Position numbers and translations under genes: made by a program
From: Bdellovibrionales bacterium RIFOXYC1_FULL_37_79
GTDB lineage: Bacteria; Bdellovibrionota; Bacteriovoracia; Bacteriovoracales; Bacteriovoracaceae
DNA: 61,564 nt
NCBI GenBank assembly: GCA_001770015.1
Contig: MEQB01000015.1
Span: 1-61,564, forward strand
Reading direction: 5' to 3'
Shown: piece after piece, positions 46,928 through 55,688 of the stretch
Layout of the letters: every line of letters begins with the position of its first letter
Numbering within the stretch: the stretch's first letter is position 1
Notes under the pieces: generated by a model
What the model was told of the DNA's origin: nothing
Databases searched by the model: none
The model's input: the letters and a program-made list of their open reading frames with translations, nothing else

Positions 46928-48904
46928 TTACGGTTGATGCTTAAGCTTCCTGTTTATATCCTTAATCCTCGATTTTTGACTTGCGATTACTCTTTCATTT
47001 TCTTTGATCATCTCTATGAGCGGAGCTATTAATTTTTCCGTTTCCAGGGTTTTCACATTCAATTTTTCATTACGATGAGTAATTTCCGGAAAATATTTTT
47101 CCACCTCTTGAACCACCACCCCTAGATCATGCTGATTATTTCTTTTCCAATCAAAACTCACCCCGGTTATATTCAGCACTTTTTTTGCATCCCCTAGACT
47201 TAGGTCCTTTACGTTATCCTTGAGTATGAGATCCGAATCGTAGAACATTTTTCGAATCGTCATATGATCATAGATATCCAAATCACCTTTGACCTTACAG
47301 ACGGTGGGGTAATTCTTGCAAAAAGAATCCCCCACATAAAGATCCCCTGCTTTCAATCGGAAGATATCGTGTCGATTATCTCCCGTGACTTCGCAATAAT
47401 TAAGCCCGCTACTCCCGCTTTTATCGCAAGGAATATAAGTATCGCCGTTTCCACCACAAACATCCTGGCAGTTAAAAGCATCTGTTTCAGTGCTACCAAA
47501 ACTGCACTTGCGATAGCCACCATCCACGACGGCATCACCGTTACAATCCCTGGTCTCCAAACTCTGAGGAGGAATAAAATATCCAGGAGCACCTGGTCCT
47601 CCTTCCACGACCGGTCCACTGCAACCAGTATAACTGTCTGACTTGATTTTTACCCATCCCGAAGCATCGGGAGCTCCTAATACCGTACAGCTACCTCTAC
47701 TTTGGGCGTTTTGCCGACAAGTACATTGTCGCACTTTTTTATCTTTTATAAATTGAATTTCAATTTCTCTTTTGACCCGGTCATATTCCGGATCGCCAGT
47801 AACACTGTTAACCCAAAACTCCAGAAAATCGGTTACCCGTTTCGAATCGTGGATCGCATCTCCTGACATGGTTCCCAGCACCACACAATCTTCCACTCTC
47901 ACTCCTCCGGGAGCAGTAGCTTTGGTTTTACATGACACTGGTGATTTGAATTCGTTAATCGTTCCTTGACAATAAGCACTCCCCGTTGGACATAATTGGG
48001 TCGCACCGGCCGTTATTCTAGATGGATATAAGGCGTTATTACTGACCACGACTTCAAGGGCAGAAGCATCACTTTCAGCTTTTATTGCATGGGGTGAGAT
48101 GCTTCTCTTTCTGATCGCTATGCTTTTACATTCCAAGTTATTTCCCTGCTTATATAATTCACCACCTAGGGTATTACATGCCACACTGTCAACACTCCCC
48201 TGATACCCACAATCATGAATAAAAACCCGCTTTCCGTTTGGACTGTATCTAAGTGTAAGGGGTAGCACAAATTTTTGTTCAATCACCTGCTTGGCCTTTT
48301 TATCTTTTATTTTATTTTCCCCTACTACATTTTCACCTACCGTATACTTTATACTCATGTTAACAGTGGCATTTTGGGCCTTGACCACCCTCTCGATACC
48401 CCCGGACATGATTTTCATTTCCATATCCCTTAATAGCTTGAGATTGCTAAGCCCAATATAACTGACTCGAAACTGCCCATCACCCTCACCGTAACGGTAA
48501 TAAAGACTGGCACCGACCTCGGTATCTTTTTTAGGTTGCGCATAACTAGTCCTGAACATTTTCAACAGAGGGACTGAGCTTTTAGAATAAACCATGCTGT
48601 TAGTGGAACTAACCGTCGTCGTTCCAAGATAAAGATCATTGGAAAAAATTTCCGAATCCGGCTTGCTTAGCCACGGAGTCACCTCCAGCCCCCCCCAATT
48701 GGCCACACAGTGTTTGGGCTGGGTCATTGCTTTGAGTACCAGAAATTTCATCTCACTGACCGCAAAATCCTGCTCTAATTTTTTACTGCTTTTCTGCAAA
48801 TTAGAAACCAAGGTCATGACACCCAAACCGACAATCGCACTTACCCCCAGCGCAACGGTCAATTCAACCAGATTAAATCCATTTTTATTTTTCATGATAT
48901 ACAT
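46928..48904 (-). CDS. Prepilin-like protein with C-terminal S74 intramolecular chaperone domain (copy 2)
   Basis: Start at 48904 behind GGGGTGATA. The short leader MYIMKNKNG precedes FNLVELTVALGVSAIVGLGVM, a prepilin N-terminus with Glu at +5. Middle region (about 30-545) has CNTLGGELYK and PHAIKAES, as in copy 1, plus a Cys-rich part (RDCNGDAVVDGGYRKC, NCQDVCGGNGD) that suggests disulfides outside the cell. The C-terminal ~100 residues carry SDLILKDNV (Ser at about 557 and Lys match the S74 cleavage site), ITGVSFDW, LGVVVQEVEKYFPEI and a terminal coiled coil. First gene of a two-gene operon with copy 1. Confidence 0.88.
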   Translation of the reverse strand: MYIMKNKNGFNLVELTVALGVSAIVGLGVMTLVSNLQKSSKKLEQDFAVSEMKFLVLKAMTQPKHCVANWGGLEVTPWLSKPDSEIFSNDLYLGTTTVSSTNSMVYSKSSVPLLKMFRTSYAQPKKDTEVGASLYYRYGEGDGQFRVSYIGLSNLKLLRDMEMKIMSGGIERVVKAQNATVNMSIKYTVGENVVGENKIKDKKAKQVIEQKFVLPLTLRYSPNGKRVFIHDCGYQGSVDSVACNTLGGELYKQGNNLECKSIAIRKRSISPHAIKAESDASALEVVVSNNALYPSRITAGATQLCPTGSAYCQGTINEFKSPVSCKTKATAPGGVRVEDCVVLGTMSGDAIHDSKRVTDFLEFWVNSVTGDPEYDRVKREIEIQFIKDKKVRQCTCRQNAQSRGSCTVLGAPDASGWVKIKSDSYTGCSGPVVEGGPGAPGYFIPPQSLETRDCNGDAVVDGGYRKCSFGSTETDAFNCQDVCGGNGDTYIPCDKSGSSGLNYCEVTGDNRHDIFRLKAGDLYVGDSFCKNYPTVCKVKGDLDIYDHMTIRKMFYDSDLILKDNVKDLSLGDAKKVLNITGVSFDWKRNNQHDLGVVVQEVEKYFPEITHRNEKLNVKTLETEKLIAPLIEMIKENERVIASQKSRIKDINRKLKHQP

Positions 48905-49053
48905 TATCACCCCAAAACCAAAACACATCAAATCTGCATTTTTTTCCCTTTAATCTTAATAAGATAGCATTTGACTAAGACAATCCTTTAGCCAACTTAA
49001 TAAGTCAGTTTCCCGATCAAATTTCACCTATTAAAAAATCCGAGCACGCCAAA

Positions 49054-49083
49054 AAATAGACCCAGCATTCGCTGGGTCTATTT
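49054..49083 (-). terminator. Rho-independent terminator of the flagellin gene
   Basis: A perfect 13-bp stem (AAATAGACCCAGC / GCTGGGTCTATTT) with a four-base loop, about 40 bases past the flagellin stop. On the minus strand the second arm runs into a T-run. Confidence 0.9.
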
Positions 49084-49121
49084 AGGTGTTATAAAACACT
49101 TATGATTTTTTAAAGCGCAAT

Positions 49122-49955
49122 TTAGCTGAGTAATTTAAGGGCAGCAGTCCCCTCATTATTCGCTTGAGACAATACGGAAACACCTGCGTTCGTCAGAATG
49201 TTGTATTTCGTATTTTTGGCAGTCTCTTCTGCAAAATCAGTATCACGCATTCTTGAATTGGCAGTATTCAAATTTTCTGAACTGATTTGCAAATTCTGAA
49301 TGGTTGAAAATAGTCTGTTTTGGATTGCACCAAGATCCGCTCTTTGTCCTGAAACATGAGTGATCGCTGAATCCAAAATCGCCAGCGATTCCTGAGCAGC
49401 TTTTTTGTCACTAACATTGATCTCATTTACCCCCAAACTCTCCAAACTTGAATTGGAAGCCTGTGCATTATAAGAAATCCTATCTTGAAAATCATTATTA
49501 TTGATGCCAATCTGGAAATCATACTTATCGCCAGAACCATCTAATAATTTTTTGCCGTTAAACTCAGTAACTTGAGCTATTCTTTCAACTTCAGCCTTCA
49601 AATTCTGATATTCCACGTTAGTAAATGATCGTTCAACATCGCCAACTGTATCAGAAGCAGCTTGGACTGATAACTCGCGCAATCTTGTTAAAATGCTAGA
49701 AATCTCATTCAAACCACCTTCTGCAGTTTGAATCATTGAGATTCCATCGCCCGCATTTCTTTCTGCTTGGTTAACACCACGAATTTGAGCTTTCAATTTT
49801 TCAGAAATCGCCAAACCAGCTGCATCATCAGCTGCTTTGTTGATTCTTGAGCCCGATGACAATTTGTTAATTGTGTCGGATGCTGCTCGATTGGTGTTCC
49901 CAAGAGTTCTTTGGGCAGATAGTGAAGTAACGTTTGTGTTGATTCGTAAACCCAT
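49122..49955 (-). CDS. fliC: Flagellin
   Basis: 277 residues, short flagellin with conserved N- and C-terminal D0/D1 regions: MGLRINTNVTSLSAQRTLGNTN, LSSGSRINKAADDAAGLAISEKL, and C-terminal FAEETAKNTKYNILTNAGVSVLSQANNE. The central variable domain is small, about 60 residues. It is exported by the flagellar type III system and polymerises as the filament. SD AAGGGAGG precedes the start. It stands alone with its own terminator; a long 5' region separates it from a divergent CheY operon. Confidence 0.98.
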   Translation of the reverse strand: MGLRINTNVTSLSAQRTLGNTNRAASDTINKLSSGSRINKAADDAAGLAISEKLKAQIRGVNQAERNAGDGISMIQTAEGGLNEISSILTRLRELSVQAASDTVGDVERSFTNVEYQNLKAEVERIAQVTEFNGKKLLDGSGDKYDFQIGINNNDFQDRISYNAQASNSSLESLGVNEINVSDKKAAQESLAILDSAITHVSGQRADLGAIQNRLFSTIQNLQISSENLNTANSRMRDTDFAEETAKNTKYNILTNAGVSVLSQANNEGTAALKLLS

Positions 49956-50293
49956 TGATTCCTCCCTTGGATATATAGCTTCCTTCTGGAAGTTGCCCCC
50001 AAACCGTGAGGATCAATAAGCATACTGCTTTTCTAATTCGTTTATGTTTCCAACACCATGTTGAAAACTTTCACACTCCAGATCGGATCATTCAAAAAAG
50101 ACCTTAGTTTTTTAATCATTTTTATTTTTTTTTTGTCAACCGCTTATCCGACTTTTTTTATCAATCTTTTTTTCCAGCTTTAAAGCACTTTTTTCGACCA
50201 TGCCTTTCATTTATAACTGGACTATAAAACACTAATCAGTAGAATAATAAAGAAACATGTCCTAAATAAAGCAAATACATTTCAGGAGTGATT
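49956..50293. other. Intergenic region between flagellin and cheY genes
   Basis: 338 bases with no gene. It is AT-rich with long A/T runs. On the minus strand TTGACA at 50139-50134 sits before an A/T-rich -10-like stretch, and TAAAGCTG...TTGATAA (about 50184-50155) is loosely like a sigma-28 promoter but with poor spacing. I see no convincing site. The flagellin 5' leader would be long if the TTGACA is used. Confidence 0.4.
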
Positions 50294-50698
50294 ATGGAGC
50301 TTAAATCTGATCTTAAGATACTTGTCGTTGATGATATGGGAACCATGAGAAAAATTATAAAAAAAATGTTGGTTCAACTTGGCTTTAATAATATTCATGA
50401 GGCCCAAGATGGCAGTGAAGCATGGCCTATGATCCAATCACACTTGGAGGAAGGAACCCCCTTTGAATTCGTTATTTCTGATTGGAATATGCCTGGCATG
50501 ACCGGGATAGAACTTCTTAAACACGTCAGATCCACTGACGAAATCCATGGCCTTCCTTTTTTAATGGTGACGGCTGAAGCCGAACAAAGTAACGTCGTCA
50601 CCGCTGTACAGTCTGGGGTTAATAATTATGTTGTCAAACCTTTTTCGGCACAAACACTGAAAGAAAAGATCAACACCATTTTTGCCAGCAAAAAGTAA
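50294..50698 (+). CDS. cheY: CheY-like response regulator (single receiver domain)
   Basis: Start at 50294, six bases after AGGAG; the in-frame GTG upstream overlaps the SD. A stand-alone receiver domain of 134 residues: VVDDMGTMRK (acid pocket), phospho-accepting Asp in SDWNMPGMTG, Thr in MVTAEAE, and Lys in VVKPFS. The sequence is closest to chemotaxis CheY, which binds the flagellar motor switch. First gene of a three-gene unit with an HPt-like and a CheX protein, just upstream of which lies the flagellin gene. Confidence 0.95.
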   Translation: MELKSDLKILVVDDMGTMRKIIKKMLVQLGFNNIHEAQDGSEAWPMIQSHLEEGTPFEFVISDWNMPGMTGIELLKHVRSTDEIHGLPFLMVTAEAEQSNVVTAVQSGVNNYVVKPFSAQTLKEKINTIFASKK

Positions 50699-50710
50699 GG
50701 AAAATACCCA

Positions 50711-51214
50711 ATGAATATTATTAATGATCCTACTATGAAGGAAATCGTTGATGATTTTTGTGATGAGGCCATGAAGCTTTATCTTGAGCTCGACAGCGTG
50801 CTTGACAACCTTGAAGATGACCCCAGCAACCAAACCGAAATGGAAAATTTCGGACAAGTCATTGACCGGGTGATGGGTGCTGCCAAATCGATCGGTGCAG
50901 ATGAAATTGGAAAATTTTGTGAGCTGGGAAAACTGATTGGATACAAGGCCAGCCAGGTTACCGATATCCCCCTCTTGGAAGTGGTGGTCGCCGTTTTGTT
51001 TGATGCCAATGATCTTTTAAAGCGCATGACTAAAGCTATCAAAACCGGAGAATCCAAGGGACTTGAATCCCTTAATACCCAGGCCTTTGTCACCCGCTTA
51101 AAATGGTTATCGGAAAAATTCAAATCCATTGAGCGTTCCTCCGTGGCGGCAAAACCTAAACAACCCATCGGCCAGGCTGACATTGATAACCTACTTCAAG
51201 ACCTGGGTTTATAA
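50711..51214 (+). CDS. HPt-like helical protein lacking the phospho-His
   Basis: 167 residues, all-helical. Residues 45-80 align by pattern with the HPt core (HxxKGxxxxxG): QVIDRVMGAAKSIGADEIGKFC, in which the Gly-Ala and Ile-Gly-Ala positions fit, but the expected His is Asp52 and the Lys is Met55. So it cannot accept phosphate on His. It could be a docking or phosphatase-type partner of CheY, or not an HPt at all. Twelve bases separate it from cheY and 19 from cheX. This alignment is by eye. Confidence 0.6.
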   Translation: MNIINDPTMKEIVDDFCDEAMKLYLELDSVLDNLEDDPSNQTEMENFGQVIDRVMGAAKSIGADEIGKFCELGKLIGYKASQVTDIPLLEVVVAVLFDANDLLKRMTKAIKTGESKGLESLNTQAFVTRLKWLSEKFKSIERSSVAAKPKQPIGQADIDNLLQDLGL

Positions 51215-51233
51215 AATCAAAAGGAGTTCTTAA

Positions 51234-51740
51234 ATGGGAACAACAGGTTTTCTCAATTATTCAAGACCTTTTATCGACGCAGCTAAAAAGGTTTTTGAAA
51301 CCATGATTTTCACCAAACTGGAGCCCCAAAAACCGCTGATCAAGAAGGATAACACCTCTCTTGGTGATATCACAGCCTTTCTTGGGATTATGGGAGAATT
51401 TGAAAAAGATAGCATTAAAAAAAATTATAAGGCCATGCTGGTTATCGCATTTAGCTACGACACCTATGTCAAAGTGGCCAACGCCATGTTAATGGAAAAC
51501 CGCACTCAATATAGCCAGGATATATCCGACGTAGGTGGTGAGATTTGCAATATGATCATGGGCAGCGCCAAAAGACATCTGGTTGAGCTTGGATACTCTT
51601 CCAACATGGCCGTCCCTTCAATCATTGAAGGAAAAAATCATACAATTTCCTATCCCACCAGCACGAACGTGGTGATTATTCCCATGAACTCGGCCTATGG
51701 CACTATTTACATGGAATTATGCTACAAGGAAGAGGATTAA
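51234..51740 (+). CDS. cheX: CheX-family CheY-P phosphatase
   Basis: 168 residues. The CheC/CheX fold: catalytic signature GGEICNMIMGSAK with Glu103 and Asn106, which attack phospho-Asp of CheY. CheX has one such helix (CheC two). The N-terminal FIDAAKKVFETM is the other typical helix. It would remove phosphate from the CheY two genes upstream. The stop codon overlaps the convergent metallophosphoesterase gene by four bases. Confidence 0.85.
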   Translation: MGTTGFLNYSRPFIDAAKKVFETMIFTKLEPQKPLIKKDNTSLGDITAFLGIMGEFEKDSIKKNYKAMLVIAFSYDTYVKVANAMLMENRTQYSQDISDVGGEICNMIMGSAKRHLVELGYSSNMAVPSIIEGKNHTISYPTSTNVVIIPMNSAYGTIYMELCYKEED

Positions 51741-52870
51741 TATTCTGTATAGGGTAAATGATGTCTCCCATTCCAATTATTAAGTGAAATTTGGTAATTG
51801 TAGTTTTCAAGATTTTGGGGAATATCAATTTGAGCGTAGGTCAGCTGGGTACCGCCTACACTGGTTCCAAAATCCAAGTGAAAGGTTTTGGTCCAGGTTC
51901 CAGTATTGACAAAAACTGAGCCATCGGGACGTGGCCTAAAAGCAGGGATATGGGTATGCCCCACAAGTAACGCTTTAATAAAGGTTTTATTCTCAAAAAA
52001 ATCCTCGGTAATCTGTTCATAATCTTTAAATAAGGACAATTCTCTTTTGACATGTTCCCAGATTTTTTTCACGTTCTTATGTTGCCTATAAAAATAAATA
52101 AACCTTACCATAATAAAATACCAAACCGATGCGAAAAAAAAGCGAATAGTAAATAGCGGCTCATAAATCAGGCCATTGATGAATAATTGTCCTATCGGTT
52201 TAAACGCATTAATGTGACCTTTTTCTTCCCTAAATTTATTAAGTACCCTGGTAATATAATAGGCACCCCACGAAGGCCTGAAATATTTCCGCCCTGATTC
52301 GTCCTCCACAATCGATCTTTTGGAATTAAAAAAATGGGCCAGCTCATACTCGTGCCCATGAATTACAAAAAGACCTATCTCCGGATTATAATCGCCGTTA
52401 TCGTTAGCAATAATTTTAATATTATCTCTCACAGTTTCGGCAAACAAGCACAAAAAAGATGCTTTCACCTGATCAAGAATAAGTTCGGCATCGTGGTTTC
52501 CTATGATATAGATAATTTTTCTTTTCTTATTGGATAAGAATAAACCTAGCGCATGGAAAACTTCCTGATGGCCGGCCACCATCAACTTAAGTTTTTCCAA
52601 AGAGGCTTCCTCACTCCAATATTCATCATCAAAATAACGCACATATGGGACGGCCAAAAAATCCAGGAAATCACCATTAATAATTAGCTCTATTTCCCTA
52701 TTTTGATATTCACCGTCGCTATAAAAATCTAAAAAATCCACTAGCTCTTTATCGTGGTAAAAATCCTCCAACGGATTGCGTTTCCCATCAAAGAATGCTC
52801 CTGCCCCCAAATGAAGATCGGAAATGACCAGGATGGTTTTTTTAAATTTATCTTTCTGGAGGAATCTCAT
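51737..52870 (-). CDS. Metallophosphoesterase (LpxH-like)
   Basis: Start at 52870 (MRFLQKDKFKK), since the upstream Met is inside the preceding gene. Calcineurin-like fold motifs in order: SDLHLG, NGDFLDFL, IGNHDAE, IHGHEYE and GHTHIPAF. LpxH-type proteins cleave UDP-diacylglucosamine in lipid A synthesis, but this protein is longer (about 377 residues) and carries a hydrophobic insertion (about 240-270, FTIRFFFASVWYFIMVRF) that may touch the membrane. Substrate unknown. Overlaps the preceding gene by 23 bases. Confidence 0.85.
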   Translation of the reverse strand: MRFLQKDKFKKTILVISDLHLGAGAFFDGKRNPLEDFYHDKELVDFLDFYSDGEYQNREIELIINGDFLDFLAVPYVRYFDDEYWSEEASLEKLKLMVAGHQEVFHALGLFLSNKKRKIIYIIGNHDAELILDQVKASFLCLFAETVRDNIKIIANDNGDYNPEIGLFVIHGHEYELAHFFNSKRSIVEDESGRKYFRPSWGAYYITRVLNKFREEKGHINAFKPIGQLFINGLIYEPLFTIRFFFASVWYFIMVRFIYFYRQHKNVKKIWEHVKRELSLFKDYEQITEDFFENKTFIKALLVGHTHIPAFRPRPDGSVFVNTGTWTKTFHLDFGTSVGGTQLTYAQIDIPQNLENYNYQISLNNWNGRHHLPYTEY

Positions 52871-53213
52871 ATGACTTTTTTCCAATTTGCAATTCCACTT
52901 CCTGAAATGAAGGTGACAGTGGTACAAAAAAAAGCCTCTCCTGCTTTTTTAAGACAACATCAAGAGAGGACATACTTTGTGGTACAATAGAATAAAAACC
53001 TACTCTTTCACCGTTACCTTTAACCAGTTTGCCCAGTAGTTTTTGATTCATCTTGTTTTCGACAATCACGCTGAGATTTTCTTTATATTGATCGGGAGAT
53101 AACACTTTAACAAATTGATCATGTACCTGCACATAAAAAGTATCACTTTTTTCGTAAGCATACCCGCCACTTGAATAGACCAAAAACCAACCGACTAAAA
53201 TTATAGTTTTCAA
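52848..53213 (-). CDS. Small exported protein, unknown function
   Basis: About 121 residues from the TTG start at 53213, eight bases after GGGAG. This start gives a signal peptide (MKTIILVGWFLVYSSGGYA); the frame extends upstream another 48 codons, but without an SD. The mature domain is about 100 residues and unfamiliar (EKSDTFYVQVHDQFVKVL ... FQEVELQIGKKSYEI). It lies upstream of and overlaps the metallophosphoesterase gene, likely co-transcribed. Confidence 0.55.
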   Translation of the reverse strand: MKTIILVGWFLVYSSGGYAYEKSDTFYVQVHDQFVKVLSPDQYKENLSVIVENKMNQKLLGKLVKGNGERVGFYSIVPQSMSSLDVVLKKQERLFFVPLSPSFQEVELQIGKKSYEIPPER

Positions 53214-53370
53214 TGAAGATACTCCCTTATCTATTATTTTACTTGAAAATCCCACCTCCTTTAAAAGATCCAAAACCGGAAAAAATTGCCGCCTTTCAAA
53301 ATAGACCAGGTCACCCACATATAACCAACCAAGACTCCCGAAACGATGAAAGGTCAACCGCTGGAGATAT

Positions 53371-53919
53371 ATGTTAAGTTACCTTAAACAAAAATTTCAT
53401 ATCGCAAAAAAAGATGAACCTTTCGAAACCAGGCTCGAACTATTCCAAGCCAATTTTTTTAATATGCCCCATCACTTATGGATAACCGAAAGTAAGGCAT
53501 TAAAACGAGCCTTTTTAATCCTTTTTGATTCTTTAAATGATAAATTGCTGCAGATCTTATGGAAAAAAAATTTAATCTGTTTAAGATCTTATGGCGTTTT
53601 AGCTTGTACCCTGTCACTCCCCCCCCAATCGGATGTACTGATTGTCTATCCTGATCTGATTAAATTACTTCATAGCGCATCCTTGATGCATGGGGTTTCC
53701 ATTTTGGCCCATGAAATTGGGCACATTGTTTTAGATCACTCCCATCACGAATTAAATCCTGTCCTGGCCCAACTAGAAGCTGATGCCATTGCTTTCGAAA
53801 TGGGACTTGGCAAAGAGTTAATGGAACAAATAAAATCCTTTCCGGTCTCCGATGAATACCAACTGCGCATAGAAAATCTGACCAGTTTATTAACCCAACA
53901 TTCTAAAAAACGTAGCTAG
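53371..53919 (+). CDS. HEXXH zinc metallopeptidase-like protein
   Basis: 182 residues, no signal peptide. A zinc-site motif LAHEIGHIVLDHSHHE with a downstream EADAIAFEMG (second ligand candidate Glu) suits a small cytosolic metallopeptidase fold of the type found in ImmA/IrrE or related proteins. The N-terminal part is unfamiliar. The substrate is unknown. Convergent with the MBL gene (17-base overlap). Confidence 0.65.
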   Translation: MLSYLKQKFHIAKKDEPFETRLELFQANFFNMPHHLWITESKALKRAFLILFDSLNDKLLQILWKKNLICLRSYGVLACTLSLPPQSDVLIVYPDLIKLLHSASLMHGVSILAHEIGHIVLDHSHHELNPVLAQLEADAIAFEMGLGKELMEQIKSFPVSDEYQLRIENLTSLLTQHSKKRS

Positions 53920-54667
53920 TATCATCTGCTCCCAGTAAAGTAATCCGATCACAATTAAGGTCGTCAATTTCCTGGTAGAGTTGGGTTTGAAAATTGGGCT
54001 TTAAATGTCCAATAAAGAGCGGAACCCCCTCGGGCATTTTTTTTATCTCTTCTTTCAGTGAATTGGGAGTATGGTGCTGGCTATCCGTGGCAATTTTTTG
54101 TAATCTGTTAGGGAAACTTACTTCTGTAAAAATGGCCTTTAAATTTTTTGTCTTATGGGCATATTCCCAAATTTTATCAGTAGGGCCGGTATCTTGAGTA
54201 AATAAGACTGAAGTCTTATTTTTACTTATAATAAAACCAAAGGCGTCTTCGGGATGATTAACTCTAATAGGTAGGATTTCATAACCACCAACTAAAACTT
54301 TTTTCTCCGCCATAATCTCATTAAATCTGATAGTGGGATTTTTTTCATTCGGTAGTTTAGAAAAATCCGGCCAAATCACATCATTCATCAGGTGTTTTTT
54401 GATGGCCTGGCTCACTCTTTGATTGGAATAAACTTCAAAAGGTAAATCCTTCAATCCAAAACAATTATCACAAAGATAGGCCAAATCAGAAATATGATCA
54501 AGGTGAGGATGAGAAATCAAAATGTTCTCAATCATTAATTGTTCATCGATAAGAAGCCCTACTGCGGCAGAACCGGCATCAATTAATAATTTTCCATCTA
54601 CCAGATAAGAAGTGGCCCTAAATCCAGGAGCTACCCCACCATGCCCACCTACAATTCTAATTAACAT
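53903..54667 (-). CDS. MBL-fold metallo-hydrolase (class II cAMP phosphodiesterase-like)
   Basis: 254 residues. The metal-binding signature is ISHPHLDHISDL. The N-terminus MLIRIVGGHGGVAPGFRATSYLVDGKLLIDAGSAA resembles class II cyclic-nucleotide phosphodiesterases, and the FTQDTGPTDKI and FIGHLKPN segments give further ligands. If so it would hydrolyse cAMP; other phosphodiester substrates are possible. A cNMP-binding protein is encoded at 38472. Co-directional with rsmI, which lies 37 bases upstream. Confidence 0.8.
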   Translation of the reverse strand: MLIRIVGGHGGVAPGFRATSYLVDGKLLIDAGSAAVGLLIDEQLMIENILISHPHLDHISDLAYLCDNCFGLKDLPFEVYSNQRVSQAIKKHLMNDVIWPDFSKLPNEKNPTIRFNEIMAEKKVLVGGYEILPIRVNHPEDAFGFIISKNKTSVLFTQDTGPTDKIWEYAHKTKNLKAIFTEVSFPNRLQKIATDSQHHTPNSLKEEIKKMPEGVPLFIGHLKPNFQTQLYQEIDDLNCDRITLLGADDTSYVF

Positions 54668-54704
54668 TTTTTATCCCCATCATACAATCATCAATATTTT
54701 CTTA

Positions 54705-55529
54705 CTAATGTGCTAATTTGTCATATATTGTTTTAACATCCCCACCGGTTATTTTGGCAAATATCCTGGCCAAGTCCTTCTTACTACCCGACTGACTAAG
54801 ATATTTTTCTACCAATTCCTTCAATTTTTGGTCATTGTAAGCACCCGCTTCTTCCGTCTTAGTCCGATACACACAAAGAACAAACTCTCCTTTTAGTATG
54901 ATATTGTCTTGCAACTTTTTTAATTCTTTAATTTCAAACCGGTAAATACTTTCAAATTTTTTGCTCATTTCTCGACACACCGAAACTCTAGCATCCGGTA
55001 TGGTTTGTTCAATTAATCCCAGTGTATCTAAGATACGATGAGGTGATTCAAAAAAAATACTCAATCCATTTGGTAGGTTTTTAAATACTTCATTGCGCTT
55101 ATTTTTTTCTTTGGGTAAAAATCCATAAAAGAAAAACGGGTAAGGAGGCAATCCCGCAAGCTCAATGGCCGAGATGACAGAAGAAACCCCCGGCAAATTT
55201 AACACCTCAAAATTACGATCTAAGGCAGCTTTAATAATCGGGTAGGCCGGATCTGAAATAATCGGACTGCCTGCATCCGAAGTTAAATAGACCACATCAT
55301 TTTCAGATAACAATTTGAGAACATATGCAATTCTTTCCTGATCATTATGTTCATGAAAAGAAATAAATTTTTTTCCTTCAATCCTTTCCCCTATGGTGCG
55401 TAAAAAATCTTTTAACACCCGGGTATCTTCTGCTAAAAAAATACCATTTTGCGAGAGAGCTTCCCTGGTTCTGATGGTAATATCGCCTTGATTACCAATA
55501 GGTAGCGAAAAAAGAACTAAACTTCCCAA
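54705..55529 (-). CDS. rsmI: 16S rRNA 2'-O-cytidine methyltransferase RsmI
   Basis: Start set at the TTG at 55529 (GGAG six bases upstream), giving MGSLVLFSLPIGNQGDITIR. Family motifs: PIGNQGDITIRTREAL, LAEDTRVLKDFL, FISFHEHND, YLTSDAGSPIISDPAYP, LPGVSSVISAIELAGLP and FFYGFLP. The enzyme methylates C1402 of 16S rRNA at the ribose. A divergent relative lies at 32095-32775. It precedes the MBL gene on the minus strand. Confidence 0.95.
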   Translation of the reverse strand: MGSLVLFSLPIGNQGDITIRTREALSQNGIFLAEDTRVLKDFLRTIGERIEGKKFISFHEHNDQERIAYVLKLLSENDVVYLTSDAGSPIISDPAYPIIKAALDRNFEVLNLPGVSSVISAIELAGLPPYPFFFYGFLPKEKNKRNEVFKNLPNGLSIFFESPHRILDTLGLIEQTIPDARVSVCREMSKKFESIYRFEIKELKKLQDNIILKGEFVLCVYRTKTEEAGAYNDQKLKELVEKYLSQSGSKKDLARIFAKITGGDVKTIYDKLAH

Positions 55530-55688
55530 ATATTGCTCCAAGCGGCTTTAAGTCATTTATTTTTTAAGGATAGAATAGTTTTTATTTTATTACTTCAAAG
55601 CAATTATTGCCGACCCTAGCGTACCAAATCACCCAGGTGATAAAATGAGGGCATCGACTCTTGGTTTTATAAAACAAAGGGAATGTAT

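Noticed and set aside
50134-50184. Sigma-28-type promoter for flagellin
   Set aside because: TAAA and GATAA elements are present, but their spacing is off by about two bases and half the -10 does not match; not claimed.
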